A DNA stretch of 64,000 bases from Bradyrhizobium erythrophlei (GTDB lineage: Bacteria > Pseudomonadota > Alphaproteobacteria > Rhizobiales > Xanthobacteraceae): positions 9,023,001-9,087,000 of the forward strand of contig NZ_LT670818.1 in assembly GCF_900129505.1 (NCBI RefSeq), in the 5' to 3' direction. Positions 53,196 to 63,191 of the stretch are shown here, one piece after another; the stretch's first letter is position 1, and each line of letters opens with the position of its first letter. The translations under genes were made by a program, and so were the position numbers. The notes below the pieces were generated by a model. That model searched no databases. It was not told the origin of the DNA and worked only from the letters and a program-made list of their open reading frames with translations.

Positions 53196-53260
53196 ACGCG
53201 GCTTTCTTGAAATCGTCGTGCAACCACTTTATCCCGAGAGTACCACCGAAAATCTCACAT

Positions 53261-53373
53261 CGTCATTGCGAGCGCAGCGAAGCAATCCATCGTGCATTAA
53301 AAAAGAAAGGTGGATTGCTTCGTCGCTTTCGCGCCCTTGCGCAAACGCTTCGCGTTTGTCGCAGGCAATGACG
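53261..53373. repeat. Interspersed inverted repeat, CGTCATTGCGAGCG family, copy 3
   Basis: Left arm CGTCATTGCGAGCGCAGCG; right side GGATTGCTTCGTCGCTTTCG, then an extra GCGCAAACGCTTCGCGTTTG hairpin before GCAATGACG. The extra hairpin makes it a variant of copies 1 and 2. Confidence 0.85.
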
Positions 53374-53386
53374 AGGAAATAGCCTC

Positions 53387-55057
53387 ATGAACCATCCGCT
53401 ACGGTCATTCCTCTCAGCTTTGACGCTGATCCTCGCCCTTGAGCCATCCTCGCATGCCTGCGCCCAGACCGCGCCGGTCGACGTCCGGATCCTCGCCATC
53501 AACGATTTCCACGGCAATCTCCGCCCGCCGCCGGGCGGGATTCAAATTGCCGATCCCGGCGACAAAACCAAGAAGATAGCGGTGCCGGCCGGCGGCTCCG
53601 AGGCGATGGCGACCCTGGTCAGGCAGTTGCGCGAGGGGCACGACAACACGATCTTTGTCGCGGCCGGCGACCTGATTGGCGCCAGCCCGTTGCTGTCGGC
53701 GATGTTTCACGACGAGCCGACCATCGAGTCGATGTCGATGATGGGGCTGGAATTATCCGCGGTCGGCAATCACGAATTCGACGAGGGCAAGGACGAACTG
53801 CTGCGGATGCAAAACGGTGGCTGCCATCCCGTTGACAAATGCCAGGGGCCGCATCCGTTTCCCGGCGCCCGATTTCACTACCTCGCCGCCTCCACCTTCG
53901 ACACCAAAACCGGCAAGACCATCTTCCCGCCCTACGAAATCAAGCAGTTCGGCGGCATTCCCGTCGCCTTCATCGGCCTGACCTTGAAAGGCACGCCCGG
54001 CATCATCTCGCCCGAGGCCGCCGCCGGTCTGGAATTCCGCGACGAGGCCGATACCGTGAATGCGCTGATCCCGGAGCTGAAAGCGCGGGGCGTCGAGGCC
54101 ATCGTCGTCCTGATCCACGAAGGCGGCATTCCCTCCGGCGATTACAATGAATGCCCCGGGATTTCCGGGCCGATCGTCGATATCGTCAAGAAATTCGACA
54201 AGGCGGTCGACGTCGTGATCAGCGGCCACACCCACCGCGCCTATGTCTGCGAGATCGACGGACGGCTGGTCACCTCGGGCGACAAATTCGGCACTCTCGT
54301 CACCGCGATCGATCTGAAGCTCGATCCCGTCACGCGCGACGTCATCAGCGCCAGGGCCGACAACGTCATTGTCCGCACTGGCGCACTCGCAAAAGACCCC
54401 GAACAGACCGCGCTGCTTGCCGCTTACGATGAGGTCGCCGCCCCGATCGCCAACCGAAAGGCGGGGTCGATCACCGAGACGCTGTCGCGGATCCCCAATG
54501 ATGCCGGCGAGAGCCCGCTCGGCGACATCATCGCCGATGCCCAGCTGGCCGCGACCAGCCGTGATACCGACGGCGTCGCCGTGATCGCCTTCACCAATCC
54601 GGGCGGCGTCCGAACCGACATTCCCAGGAAAGAGGACGGCACGGTCACCTACGCCGACCTGTTCGCCAGCCAGCCGTTCCGCAATCAGCTGGTCACGCTG
54701 ACGCTGACGGGAGCGCAGATCAAGAACATGCTGGAGCAGCAGTGGCTCGACCCGAAGCGGCCGCGGATCCTGCAGCTCTCGAAGGGTTTCAGCTATGTCT
54801 GGGATGCCGCGAAACCGTATGGCGAGCACGTGATCGCCGACCGCATGGCGCTGAACGGGCAGCGCATCGATCCCGCGGCGAGCTACCGCGTCACCGTGAA
54901 CAATTATCTCGCGCTCGGGGGCGATGGCTTTACCGTGCTGAAGGACGGCACCGCGCCGCGGTTCGGCTCTTACGACGTCGATGCCCTCTACGCCTATTTC
55001 CAGGCCCATGGCCCAGTCTCGCCCGCGCCGACCGATCGCATCACGCGGCTGAACTGA
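53387..55057 (+). CDS. 5'-nucleotidase/2',3'-cyclic phosphodiesterase-type metallophosphatase, exported
   Basis: 556 residues from ATG 53387. Signal peptide FLSALTLILALEPSSHACAQ. N-terminal metallophosphatase: ILAINDFHGNL, AAGDLIGASP, VGNHEFDEG and ISGHTHRAY carry the two-metal site. The C-terminal 5_nucleotid_C domain has ESPLGDIIADAQLAATSRDT, NPGGVRTDI, LTLTGAQIKNML and VNNYLALGGDGFTVLKDG. Releases phosphate and nucleosides from nucleotides in the periplasm. Confidence 0.92.
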   Translation: MNHPLRSFLSALTLILALEPSSHACAQTAPVDVRILAINDFHGNLRPPPGGIQIADPGDKTKKIAVPAGGSEAMATLVRQLREGHDNTIFVAAGDLIGASPLLSAMFHDEPTIESMSMMGLELSAVGNHEFDEGKDELLRMQNGGCHPVDKCQGPHPFPGARFHYLAASTFDTKTGKTIFPPYEIKQFGGIPVAFIGLTLKGTPGIISPEAAAGLEFRDEADTVNALIPELKARGVEAIVVLIHEGGIPSGDYNECPGISGPIVDIVKKFDKAVDVVISGHTHRAYVCEIDGRLVTSGDKFGTLVTAIDLKLDPVTRDVISARADNVIVRTGALAKDPEQTALLAAYDEVAAPIANRKAGSITETLSRIPNDAGESPLGDIIADAQLAATSRDTDGVAVIAFTNPGGVRTDIPRKEDGTVTYADLFASQPFRNQLVTLTLTGAQIKNMLEQQWLDPKRPRILQLSKGFSYVWDAAKPYGEHVIADRMALNGQRIDPAASYRVTVNNYLALGGDGFTVLKDGTAPRFGSYDVDALYAYFQAHGPVSPAPTDRITRLN

Positions 55058-55102
55058 AATGCCGGCCGATATCGGCCGTTGGGCCCTTTCCGGGAAGCCG
55101 GC

Positions 55103-55135
55103 GAACCCCTAAATTGGCCGCAAATCAGGGGTTTC
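55103..55135 (+). terminator. Weak intrinsic terminator after the nucleotidase gene
   Basis: GAACCCCT and AGGGGTTTC pair around an 16-base loop; only a short T tract follows. It lies 46 bp after the nucleotidase stop. Confidence 0.35.
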
Positions 55136-55169
55136 TCGAAAGTGCGCCTTCAGGCGCCACGGACAATGC

Positions 55170-56096
55170 ATGACACTTCTTCTAACCCACCCGGCCTTTC
55201 TCGACCACGAGACGCCTCCGGGACACCCGGAGCGCGCCGACCGGCTGCGCGCGGTCAATCAGGTGCTTGCGCGGGAGAGCTATGCGAGGCTGGAGCGCGG
55301 CGAAGCGCCGGTCGGCGACCTCGATCTGGTCACGCTCTGCCACAACGAACATTACGTCGAGGAGCTGCGGCACATCGCGCCGGCAAGCGGCATCGTCTAT
55401 ATCGACGGTGACACCTCGATGTCGCCGGGCACCTGGGAAGCGGTCATGCGCGGCGTCGGCGGGGCGGTCGCGGCCACCGACGCGGTGATGTCCGGCACCC
55501 ACAACAACGCGTTCGTGGCGGTGCGGCCTCCCGGCCATCATGCCGAGATCAACAAGTCGATGGGCTTTTGCTTCTTCGACAACGTCGCCATTGCCGCGCG
55601 CCACGCCCAGCGCAAATACGGGATCGGGCGCGCCGCCATCGTCGATTTCGACGTCCATCACGGCAACGGCACCCAGGATATCTTCTGGGCCGATCCGACC
55701 GTGATGTATTGCTCGACCCACCAGATGCCGCTGTTTCCCGGCACCGGCGCCGCCGGCGAACGCGGCGAGCACGACACCATCGTCAATGCGCCGCTGGCCT
55801 CGGAAGACGGCGGCGCCAAGTTCCGCGCCGCCTTCGAAAACGTGATCCTGCCGCAGCTGAAGAAATTCAGCCCGGAACTGATCATCGTCTCGGCCGGCTT
55901 CGACGGGCATTATCGCGATCCCCTGGCCTCGCTCAATCTCAAGGCTGAGGATTTCGGTTGGGTCACGCAGCAACTGCTTGATGTTGCCGAGACGACGGCC
56001 GGCGGCCGGTTGGTGTCGGTGCTGGAAGGCGGCTATGATCTGCAGGGCCTGCAGGAATCGGTCGCCGCCCATGTCACCGCATTGATGGGCGCGTGA
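55170..56096 (+). CDS. Histone deacetylase-family amidohydrolase
   Basis: 308 residues. Class II HDAC-like: N-terminal [40 protein letters not shown] (HH), [16 protein letters not shown] (zinc Asp/His), [20 protein letters not shown] (zinc Asp) and [14 protein letters not shown]. Bacterial members deacetylate polyamines or acetoin-related substrates; the exact substrate is not readable. The stop is 70 bp before xseB. Confidence 0.93.
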   Translation: MTLLLTHPAFLDHETPPGHPERADRLRAVNQVLARESYARLERGEAPVGDLDLVTLCHNEHYVEELRHIAPASGIVYIDGDTSMSPGTWEAVMRGVGGAVAATDAVMSGTHNNAFVAVRPPGHHAEINKSMGFCFFDNVAIAARHAQRKYGIGRAAIVDFDVHHGNGTQDIFWADPTVMYCSTHQMPLFPGTGAAGERGEHDTIVNAPLASEDGGAKFRAAFENVILPQLKKFSPELIIVSAGFDGHYRDPLASLNLKAEDFGWVTQQLLDVAETTAGGRLVSVLEGGYDLQGLQESVAAHVTALMGA

Positions 56097-56166
56097 AATC
56101 GCGCCACAATAAGCCGCATAGCTGTCTCTGATTCCGCCACCGGCGTGGCGCATCCTGGAAAACATT

Positions 56167-56418
56167 ATGGCCGAGAATACCCAACCTGACGTCAAGAAGC
56201 TGAGTTTCGAGCGCGCGCTCGAGGAGCTTGAATCGATCGTCAAGCGGCTGGAAGACGGCAAGGTGCCGCTGGAGGAATCGGTCGCCATCTACGAGCGTGG
56301 CGAGTCCCTGAAACGCCGCTGCGAGGAACTGCTGCGGCAGGCGGAGGCCCGCGTCGACAAGATTACCACCGACGCGTCGGGCCAGGTCACCGGCACCGAA
56401 CCGCTGGACGTTCAATAA
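56167..56418 (+). CDS. xseB: Exodeoxyribonuclease VII small subunit
   Basis: 83 residues, usual XseB length. LSFERALEELESIVKRLEDG and KVPLEESVAIYERGESLKRR, then CEELLRQAEARVDKI form the family coiled-coil hairpin. It joins XseA to degrade single-stranded DNA. It precedes dxs, an association common in proteobacteria. Confidence 0.95.
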   Translation: MAENTQPDVKKLSFERALEELESIVKRLEDGKVPLEESVAIYERGESLKRRCEELLRQAEARVDKITTDASGQVTGTEPLDVQ

Positions 56419-56891
56419 CCGGCAACATTCAGCAAAATTAAGCGAATTCGGCCTCCAGTTCCTCATAGCTGGCGAGCCGCCGATGGCCGGCCTGATGCCG
56501 CCAATGCAGGCGGGCTGGAACCAAAGCCCGCCGTCAGGGTTACCATCCGCCCGAATGCCACCGGTTCCATGGCACTCTATGGTGCCCAATGGGTTGGCTT
56601 TAACCGCCGGTTTGGTGTAAAGGTCTCGACACTATGGGCTGTCGAAAGCGGCCTGGTGCCAGTTTATGACGTCAGTAACCGCTTCAAAAGCTTGGGGAAA
56701 ATGGCTGGGAAGGGTGAAGCCGCCGAAGGTGATGCAGATCACATTGACCGACCCGGAACGCATCTAGGCTGCCATCTCAGGCTTCGGCCTACTCAGGTGA
56801 CGTCCGGCGTCCGGGTTATCGCTGCGCTGAGATAGCGCATCCCATGTTCCGTCGGGCGGCTTTTCCCGACATGCAAAATTGGAATATCGCC
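56419..56891. other. Intergenic region between xseB and dxs
   Basis: 473 bp. An 88-codon open frame at 56569-56835 has no family resemblance and no ribosome site. Presumably holds the dxs promoter. Nothing else recognised. Confidence 0.5.
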
Positions 56892-58817
56892 GTGACCGTA
56901 TTCAGTAAGACGCCGCTTCTCGACACCATCCGAACTCCCGAGGATCTGCGCAAGCTCAAGGTGGAACAGGTTCAGCAGGTCGCCGACGAGCTGCGCCAGG
57001 AAACCATCGATGCGGTTTCAGTGACCGGCGGCCATTTCGGCGCCGGCCTCGGCGTCGTGGAACTGACCACGGCGATCCATTACATCTTCGACACCCCGCG
57101 CGACCGGCTGATCTGGGACGTCGGACATCAGGCCTATCCGCACAAGATCCTGACCGGCCGCAGGGACCGCATCCGCACGCTGCGCACCGGCGGCGGGCTG
57201 TCCGGATTCACCAAGCGCACCGAGAGCGATTACGATCCGTTCGGCGCCGCCCACTCCTCGACCTCGATTTCCGCCGGCCTCGGCATGGCGGTGGCGCGCG
57301 ACCTCTCCGGCGGCACCAACAACGTCATCGCCGTGATCGGCGACGGCGCGATGTCCGCCGGCATGGCCTATGAAGCCATGAACAATGCCGGCGCGATGAA
57401 TTCCCGCCTGATCGTCATCCTCAACGACAACGACATGTCGATTGCACCGCCGGTCGGCGCGATGAGCGCCTATCTGTCCCGGCTCTACTCCGGCAAGACC
57501 TACCGCTCGCTGCGCGAGGCCGCCAAACAGATCAACAAGCGTCTGCCGAAGGTGCTGGCCGACCGCGCCAACCGTGTCGAAGAATATTCGCGCGGCTTCA
57601 TGGTCGGCGGCGGCACGCTATTCGAGGAGCTCGGCTTCTATTATGTCGGCCCGATCGACGGCCATAACCTCGATCACCTCCTGCCAGTCCTGAAGAACGT
57701 CCGCGACATGAAGGACGGCCCGATCCTGGTCCACGTCGTGACGCAAAAAGGCAAAGGCTACGGCCCGGCGGAAGCCTCGGCCGACAAGTATCACGCCGTC
57801 GTCAAGTTCGATGTCGCCACCGGCACGCAGGCAAAGTCAAAACCGAACGCGCCCTCCTACCAGAACGTGTTCGGCCAGAGCCTCGTCAAGGAAGCCGAAA
57901 AGGACGACAAGATCGTCGGCATCACCGCGGCGATGCCGTCGGGCACCGGCATCGACATCTTCAACAAGGCCTTCCCCAACCGCACCTTCGACGTCGGCAT
58001 CGCCGAACAGCATGCGGTGACGTTTGCAGCGGGTCTCGCCACCGAAGGCTACAAGCCGTTCTGCGCGATCTATTCGACCTTCCTGCAGCGCGGCTACGAC
58101 CAGGTCGTGCACGACGTGGCGATCCAGAGCCTGCCGGTGCGCTTCGCGATCGACCGCGCGGGCCTGGTCGGTGCCGACGGCGCGACCCATGCCGGTTCGT
58201 TCGACAACGCCTATCTCGGCTGCCTGCCCAATTTCGTCATCATGGCGGCCTCCGACGAAGCCGAACTGGTGCACATGGTCGCCACGCAGGTCGCGATCAA
58301 CGACCGCCCGAGTGCGCTGCGCTATCCCAGAGGCGAAGGCCGCGGCGTCGAGATGCCGGAAGTCGGCATTCCGCTCGAGATCGGCAAGGGCCGCATCGTC
58401 CGCGAGGGCACCAAGATCGCGCTGTTGTCGTTCGGCACGCGTCTGGGCGAATGCGAGAAGGCGGCCGACGAACTGGCCGCGCATGGCCTGTCCACCACGA
58501 TCGCGGATGCGCGCTTCATGAAGCCGCTCGACGTCGACATGGTGCTGAAACTGGCGCGTGACCATGAAATCCTGCTCACCATCGAGGAAGGCGCGATCGG
58601 CGGCTTCGGCTCCCACGTCATGCAGGTGCTGGCCGAGCACGGCATGCTCGACGGCGGCCTGCGGATGCGCGCGATGGTGCTGCCCGACGTGTTTCTCGAC
58701 CACGACTCGCCGGGCGCGATGTATGCCCGCGCCGGCCTCGACGCCAAGGGCATCGTCGCCAAGGTGTTCGAAACCCTCGGCAAGGACTTCAAGGTCGAAA
58801 CGGTGAAGCTGGCCTGA
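56892..58817 (+). CDS. dxs: 1-deoxy-D-xylulose-5-phosphate synthase
   Basis: 641 residues from GTG 56892 ([16 protein letters not shown]), chosen because Dxs proteins of relatives begin there; ATG 56871 is an alternative. Thiamine diphosphate motif [17 protein letters not shown]-region, [35 protein letters not shown], and the transketolase central and C-terminal parts ([31 protein letters not shown]). Makes DXP from pyruvate and glyceraldehyde phosphate for isoprenoids and thiamine. Confidence 0.95.
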   Translation: MTVFSKTPLLDTIRTPEDLRKLKVEQVQQVADELRQETIDAVSVTGGHFGAGLGVVELTTAIHYIFDTPRDRLIWDVGHQAYPHKILTGRRDRIRTLRTGGGLSGFTKRTESDYDPFGAAHSSTSISAGLGMAVARDLSGGTNNVIAVIGDGAMSAGMAYEAMNNAGAMNSRLIVILNDNDMSIAPPVGAMSAYLSRLYSGKTYRSLREAAKQINKRLPKVLADRANRVEEYSRGFMVGGGTLFEELGFYYVGPIDGHNLDHLLPVLKNVRDMKDGPILVHVVTQKGKGYGPAEASADKYHAVVKFDVATGTQAKSKPNAPSYQNVFGQSLVKEAEKDDKIVGITAAMPSGTGIDIFNKAFPNRTFDVGIAEQHAVTFAAGLATEGYKPFCAIYSTFLQRGYDQVVHDVAIQSLPVRFAIDRAGLVGADGATHAGSFDNAYLGCLPNFVIMAASDEAELVHMVATQVAINDRPSALRYPRGEGRGVEMPEVGIPLEIGKGRIVREGTKIALLSFGTRLGECEKAADELAAHGLSTTIADARFMKPLDVDMVLKLARDHEILLTIEEGAIGGFGSHVMQVLAEHGMLDGGLRMRAMVLPDVFLDHDSPGAMYARAGLDAKGIVAKVFETLGKDFKVETVKLA

Positions 58818-58884
58818 GGCTCGAGGCCGCCAGCCGGCCTGGCCGCAGCCCATCCCGTTGAAGCAAGCCAAGGGCGAGAAGGCC

Positions 58885-59619
58885 ATGCCCCCTCCCCGCA
58901 AGCGCGCCGATGTCCTTTTGGTCGAACGCGGCCTGTTCGAGAGCCGGGCGCGGGCGCGGGCCGCCATCGAGGCCGGGCTCGTGGTGGCCGACGACAGACT
59001 GGTGGCAAAACCTTCGGAGACCATCGCCGCCGACGCCGTATTGCAGGCGCAGCCCGCGCATCCCTTTGTCTCGCGCGGCGGCGTCAAGCTTTCCGGCGCG
59101 CTGGAACAGTACCCGATTGCCATCGAGGGCCACGTCTGTTTGGACGTCGGCGCCTCGACCGGCGGCTTCACCGAGGTGCTGCTCGCCAACGGCGCTGCCA
59201 TCGTGTTTTCGATCGATGTCGGACGCGGGCAGTTGCATCCGTCGCTGCGCGGCCATGCCAGGATCGTTTCCATGGAAGAGACCGACATCCGCGATTTCGA
59301 GGGCAAGCGCTTAGCCGCGCGGCCGGACATCGTCGTCATCGACGTCAGCTTCATCTCGCTGAAAGCCGTGCTGCCGGTCGCGCTGTCGCTGGCGGCGGCC
59401 CCAATGCATCTGCTGGCGCTGATCAAGCCGCAATTCGAGGCGGCGCGAAAACATTCCAAGCGCGGCATCATCCGCAACGCGATGGTGCATCAGGAAATCT
59501 GCGACGACATCGCAGGCTTCGCGGCACAGCTCGGCTGCACCGACATCAAGGTGTTTCCGTCGTCCATTACCGGCGGCGACGGCAATATCGAATTCTTCCT
59601 CGGCGCCCGCCGTGGTTGA
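58885..59619 (+). CDS. TlyA-family rRNA 2'-O-methyltransferase (S4 domain + FtsJ fold)
   Basis: 244 residues from ATG 58885 with GAGAAGG upstream; a TTG at 58858 is less likely. The N-terminal S4-like RNA-binding part is [20 protein letters not shown]. The methyltransferase part has [31 protein letters not shown] (SAM motif) and [14 protein letters not shown]. TlyA proteins methylate 16S and 23S rRNA. The stop overlaps the next methyltransferase gene by 8 bp. Confidence 0.9.
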   Translation: MPPPRKRADVLLVERGLFESRARARAAIEAGLVVADDRLVAKPSETIAADAVLQAQPAHPFVSRGGVKLSGALEQYPIAIEGHVCLDVGASTGGFTEVLLANGAAIVFSIDVGRGQLHPSLRGHARIVSMEETDIRDFEGKRLAARPDIVVIDVSFISLKAVLPVALSLAAAPMHLLALIKPQFEAARKHSKRGIIRNAMVHQEICDDIAGFAAQLGCTDIKVFPSSITGGDGNIEFFLGARRG

Positions 59620-60853
59620 GCGTCTCCTCATCGATCACGTCGGGCATTTCGGCGACGGCGTCGCGCTGGGCGGCGGCGGCAACGTCTATGTGCCGTACAC
59701 GCTGGGCGGCGAGACCGCCGAGGTGGAAGCAGTGCCGGGCCGTCATCCCGACCGGCGGCGCCTGCTCGCGGTCGAGCACGCGAGCTCCGAGCGGATCACG
59801 CCGTTCTGCCAGCATTTCGGCGTCTGCGGCGGCTGCGCGATCCAGCACTGGGAAGCCGAACCCTACCGCGCATGGAAGCGCAATCTCGTGGTGGAGACGC
59901 TGGCGCAGGCGAAGCTCGAATGCGACGTCGATCCGCTGATCGACGCCCATGGCCGGGGACGGCGGCGGATCACGCTGCACGCGCGGATGGGCACGCATGA
60001 CATACTCAAGGTCGGCTTTGCCGCGGCCCATTCCCACGACATCATTCCGGTCGACCATTGTCCGATCCTCGATCCCGGCCTGAACGGCGCATTGGAGGCG
60101 GCGTGGGCAATCGCCGAACCGCTGGGGCCGACGGCAAAACCGCTCGACATCCAGATCACCGCCACCGAGACCGGTCTCGACGTCGACGTGCGCGGCTCCG
60201 GACCGTTGCCGACCAGGATGATCACCTCGCTGTCGCGCCTGGCCGAGCAACACCGGCTGGCGCGGCTGACGCGCCACGGCGAGCTGGTGCTGATGCGCAC
60301 GCCCCCGTCGATCATGATCGGCACGGCGCGCCTGACCTTGCCGCCGGGCTCTTTCCTGCAGGCGACCGCCGCCGGCGAGGAAGCACTGGCGGCGCTGGTC
60401 GGCGCGCACTGCAAGCGCGCCAGGCATATCGCCGATCTGTTCTGCGGGGTCGGCCCGTTTGCGCTTAGGCTGGCGGCGCATTCGAAAGTTTCGGCGTTCG
60501 ACAGCGAGACGAACGCGGTCGCAGCGTTGCAGAAGGCGGCACAGGCGACGTCGGGATTGAAGCCGGTCAAGGCCGAGGCCCGCGATTTGTTCCGGCGCCC
60601 GCTGGTGCCGCAGGAACTGCGCGATTACGACGCTGTCGTGTTCGATCCGCCGCGCCAGGGCGCGCAGGCGCAAGCCACCCAATTGGCGGCCACCAGGATT
60701 CCGCTGGTCGTCGCGGTGTCCTGCAACGTCGCGACCTTCGCGCGCGACGCAAGGATCCTGGTCGGCGGCGGCTATCGGCTGGACGCAGTGACCCCGGTCG
60801 ACCAGTTCCGCCACACGGCGCATGTCGAACTGGTGGCGAAGTTTACGAAGTGA
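59612..60853 (+). CDS. TrmA/RumA-family RNA m5U methyltransferase
   Basis: 413 residues from GTG 59612, overlapping the tlyA-like stop by 8 bp. TRAM-like N-terminus ([15 protein letters not shown]), iron-sulfur cysteines in [19 protein letters not shown] motif [29 protein letters not shown] and catalytic Cys in [12 protein letters not shown]. Methylates uridine in rRNA or tRNA. Coupled with the preceding RNA methyltransferase. Confidence 0.92.
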   Translation: MVERLLIDHVGHFGDGVALGGGGNVYVPYTLGGETAEVEAVPGRHPDRRRLLAVEHASSERITPFCQHFGVCGGCAIQHWEAEPYRAWKRNLVVETLAQAKLECDVDPLIDAHGRGRRRITLHARMGTHDILKVGFAAAHSHDIIPVDHCPILDPGLNGALEAAWAIAEPLGPTAKPLDIQITATETGLDVDVRGSGPLPTRMITSLSRLAEQHRLARLTRHGELVLMRTPPSIMIGTARLTLPPGSFLQATAAGEEALAALVGAHCKRARHIADLFCGVGPFALRLAAHSKVSAFDSETNAVAALQKAAQATSGLKPVKAEARDLFRRPLVPQELRDYDAVVFDPPRQGAQAQATQLAATRIPLVVAVSCNVATFARDARILVGGGYRLDAVTPVDQFRHTAHVELVAKFTK

Positions 60854-60854
60854 T

Positions 60855-61706
60855 TTAGCGCCCCCAGCGGTCCTGCCAGATCTTCTCGCCGATCATGCAG
60901 GACACCCGCGGCTCCTTATCGGTCACCGGGACCATCCGGCGTTCGGGCGTTCTTCCCGCCACTTCGAGCAAAAGCTTGGAGCGGATCGCTTCCTTGAACT
61001 TTTCGCGGTCCTTGATCGAGACTACGAAGGAACCGGGCCCGCCGATCACGCAGTCCTCGTAATAGAAATCGAGATTGTCGATGTCCATGGTCGAATAAGA
61101 CGGCTCCTTCACCATGATCGGCAGGCCGTTGATGATGATGCCCTTCTCCAGCGCCGCGTCGCGCGCTACGGTCACGGGGCCGCCATTGTTGTTGGGCCCG
61201 TCGCCGGAAATATCGATCACGCGCCGCAGGCCGTGATACGGATCCTCGTCGAACAGCGGCAGCGCGAAATTGATCGCACCCGAGATCGAGGTGCGCGACG
61301 CGCGGCGGATCGGCGTCTTCAGGATCTCTTCGGCGACGGCGTCGGCAGTTTCCGGCCCATCGATCAGCCGCCAGGGAATGATGATCTTCTGGTCGCTAGA
61401 GGCCGCCCACTCGAAATAGGTCACCGAGATCTTGCCGTTGGGCAGGCTTTTCAGCGCCTGCAGGAACTCCTTGGAGACGATCGCCTGCGCGTAGCCTTCG
61501 CGCTGGATCGCGAGTTCATCCATGTCCATGGAGTAGGAGACGTCGACGGCGAGGATCAGTTCGATATCGACGGATGCCGCGGCCTGTTTCTGTGCCGATT
61601 GCGCCGACAGTTCCGTTTTGGAGCCGGGCGCGGCGAACCCCGCGACGTCGCCGCCGGCCATCGCGCCCGCGACAAGCACCGCCCCGATCGAGACATACCA
61701 GCGCAT
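60855..61706 (-). CDS. DUF1194 VWA-like exported protein
   Basis: 283 residues from ATG 61706. Signal peptide MRWYVSIGAVLVAGAMAGGD with cleavage near GFAA. VWA-like domain: IELILAVDVSYSMDMDELAI (MIDAS DxSxS), RRASRTSISGAINFALPLFD and RRVIDISGDGPNNNGGPV. The end has IGEKIWQDRWGR. DUF1194 proteins are common in alphaproteobacteria; role unknown. It ends 1 bp after the RNA methyltransferase stop, convergent. Confidence 0.88.
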   Translation of the reverse strand: MRWYVSIGAVLVAGAMAGGDVAGFAAPGSKTELSAQSAQKQAAASVDIELILAVDVSYSMDMDELAIQREGYAQAIVSKEFLQALKSLPNGKISVTYFEWAASSDQKIIIPWRLIDGPETADAVAEEILKTPIRRASRTSISGAINFALPLFDEDPYHGLRRVIDISGDGPNNNGGPVTVARDAALEKGIIINGLPIMVKEPSYSTMDIDNLDFYYEDCVIGGPGSFVVSIKDREKFKEAIRSKLLLEVAGRTPERRMVPVTDKEPRVSCMIGEKIWQDRWGR

Positions 61707-61907
61707 CGCTGCCCTCCCGTCGTAAGCCTGTGATGGTGACACGCAAATTGGGCGTGGAAAAGCAGGAACATGCGCTCAGCTTCACATTCAAGTTAGCGGA
61801 GGCCGCCTTGACCTCACAAAGCCGTCCGCCTCGCCGGCGGCAAACGCTGCAGGCTTTGCGGGCGCCGGTTGGCCATGCAATACAGATTCCTCGAACGGAG
61901 GGGCATC

Positions 61908-62789
61908 ATGTTTCGGATCGGCATCGCGTGCTGCGCCGTGCTGTTAGCTGTCAGTGGCCGCGCGACGGCTCAATCCTCCGCCGAGCGCGGCAGCTATCTC
62001 GTCAACACCATCATGGCCTGCGGCAACTGCCACACGCCCCGCGATGGAGACGGCAGGCCCGTCGCCGGCCGGGCCCTTTCCGGCGGCGGCCTGAAATTCA
62101 CGACGCCGGCCTTCATCGCCACCGCGCCGAACATCACGCCCGATGTCGAAACCGGCATCGGAAGCTGGAGCGACGCTGAGATCAAGCGCGCGCTGGTCGA
62201 AGGGATGCGCCCGGATCACGGCCGCCTCGCCGGCGTGCCGCTGGCCGCGATCATGCCGGCCAATTTCTACCGGGCGCTGCTGCCGGACGATCTCGATGCC
62301 ATCATCGCCTATCTTCGCACCGTCGAGCCGGTCCGCAACCAGGTCCCCGATCCCGTCTACAAGGCGCCGGTGCACCGCGAAGGCTATCCCGACGCCGAGG
62401 CCGGATTCGATCAAGCGATGTTTGCCGATCCGGTCAAGCGCGGCGCCTATCTCGTCACGATCGGCCATTGCATGGAGTGCCACTCCGCCCGGGCGGGCGG
62501 CAACTCCGATTATCGGAATGGACTGGGTCGCGGCGGCAGGGTATTTCCGCCGCGCGACGGCGCTCCGGAGGGAACGCCGCCCAGCGTCGCCGCCAACATC
62601 ACGTCCGATCCGACCGCCGGGATCGGCGGCTGGACCGATCAGGAAATCGGCCGCGCCATCACCCATGGAATTGCGCGCGACGGGCAGACGTTGAAGCCGC
62701 CGATGGCGTTCGCCTATTATGGCGGGCTGAAAGAAGCCGATCTCGCCGATATCATCGCCTATCTGCGCACCGTGCCGCCGCTGCAATGA
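61908..62789 (+). CDS. Dihaem cytochrome c, exported
   Basis: 293 residues from ATG 61908 with GGAGGGG upstream. Signal peptide ending SGRATAQ. Two CxxCH haem sites: CGNCH in the first domain and CMECH in the second, with matching Met-containing segments (MPANFYRALLPDDLDAIIAY; PPMAFAYYGG) and repeated endings DxxAIIAYLRTV. Similar to the dihaem subunits of alcohol and gluconate dehydrogenases. Carries electrons in the periplasm; its partner dehydrogenase is not nearby. Confidence 0.9.
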   Translation: MFRIGIACCAVLLAVSGRATAQSSAERGSYLVNTIMACGNCHTPRDGDGRPVAGRALSGGGLKFTTPAFIATAPNITPDVETGIGSWSDAEIKRALVEGMRPDHGRLAGVPLAAIMPANFYRALLPDDLDAIIAYLRTVEPVRNQVPDPVYKAPVHREGYPDAEAGFDQAMFADPVKRGAYLVTIGHCMECHSARAGGNSDYRNGLGRGGRVFPPRDGAPEGTPPSVAANITSDPTAGIGGWTDQEIGRAITHGIARDGQTLKPPMAFAYYGGLKEADLADIIAYLRTVPPLQ

Positions 62790-62875
62790 AGCCATCGCGA
62801 GACGGTCGGTTCCAAGGCGGGCCGGGAAGTTGTATTCTGACCGAGACAACCTGACGCGCAGAAGGTGCTGCTGGA

Positions 62876-63181
62876 ATGATCGACGCCGTCACCAAGCCCA
62901 AAACCAAGGTCAAGACCAAGACCGAACGGCCCAAGCTTCACAAAGTCATCCTCGTCAACGACGACTTCACGCCGCGCGAATTCGTCGTCACCGTCCTGAA
63001 GGCCGAGTTCCGCATGACCGAGGACCAGGCCCACAAGGTCATGATCACCGCGCACCAGCGCGGCGTCTGCGTGGTTGCCGTGTTCACCAAGGACGTGGCC
63101 GAGACCAAGGCGACCCGGGCCACCGACGCCGGCCGCGCCAAGGGTTATCCGCTGCTGTTCACCACCGAGCCCGAGGAATAG
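62876..63181 (+). CDS. clpS: ATP-dependent Clp protease adaptor
   Basis: 101 residues. A Lys/Thr-rich N-terminal extension (about 1-20), then the ClpS core KVILVNDDFTPREFVVTVLK, with the Asn-Asp-Asp N-degron pocket, MTEDQAHKVMITAHQRGVCV and VAVFTKDVAETKA. Delivers N-end-rule substrates to ClpA. clpA is not downstream in this window. Confidence 0.95.
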   Translation: MIDAVTKPKTKVKTKTERPKLHKVILVNDDFTPREFVVTVLKAEFRMTEDQAHKVMITAHQRGVCVVAVFTKDVAETKATRATDAGRAKGYPLLFTTEPEE

Positions 63182-63191
63182 CGGGCGGCGT

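Noticed and set aside
56569..56835. 88-codon open frame between xseB and dxs
   Set aside because: No ribosome site, no motif, and atypical composition.
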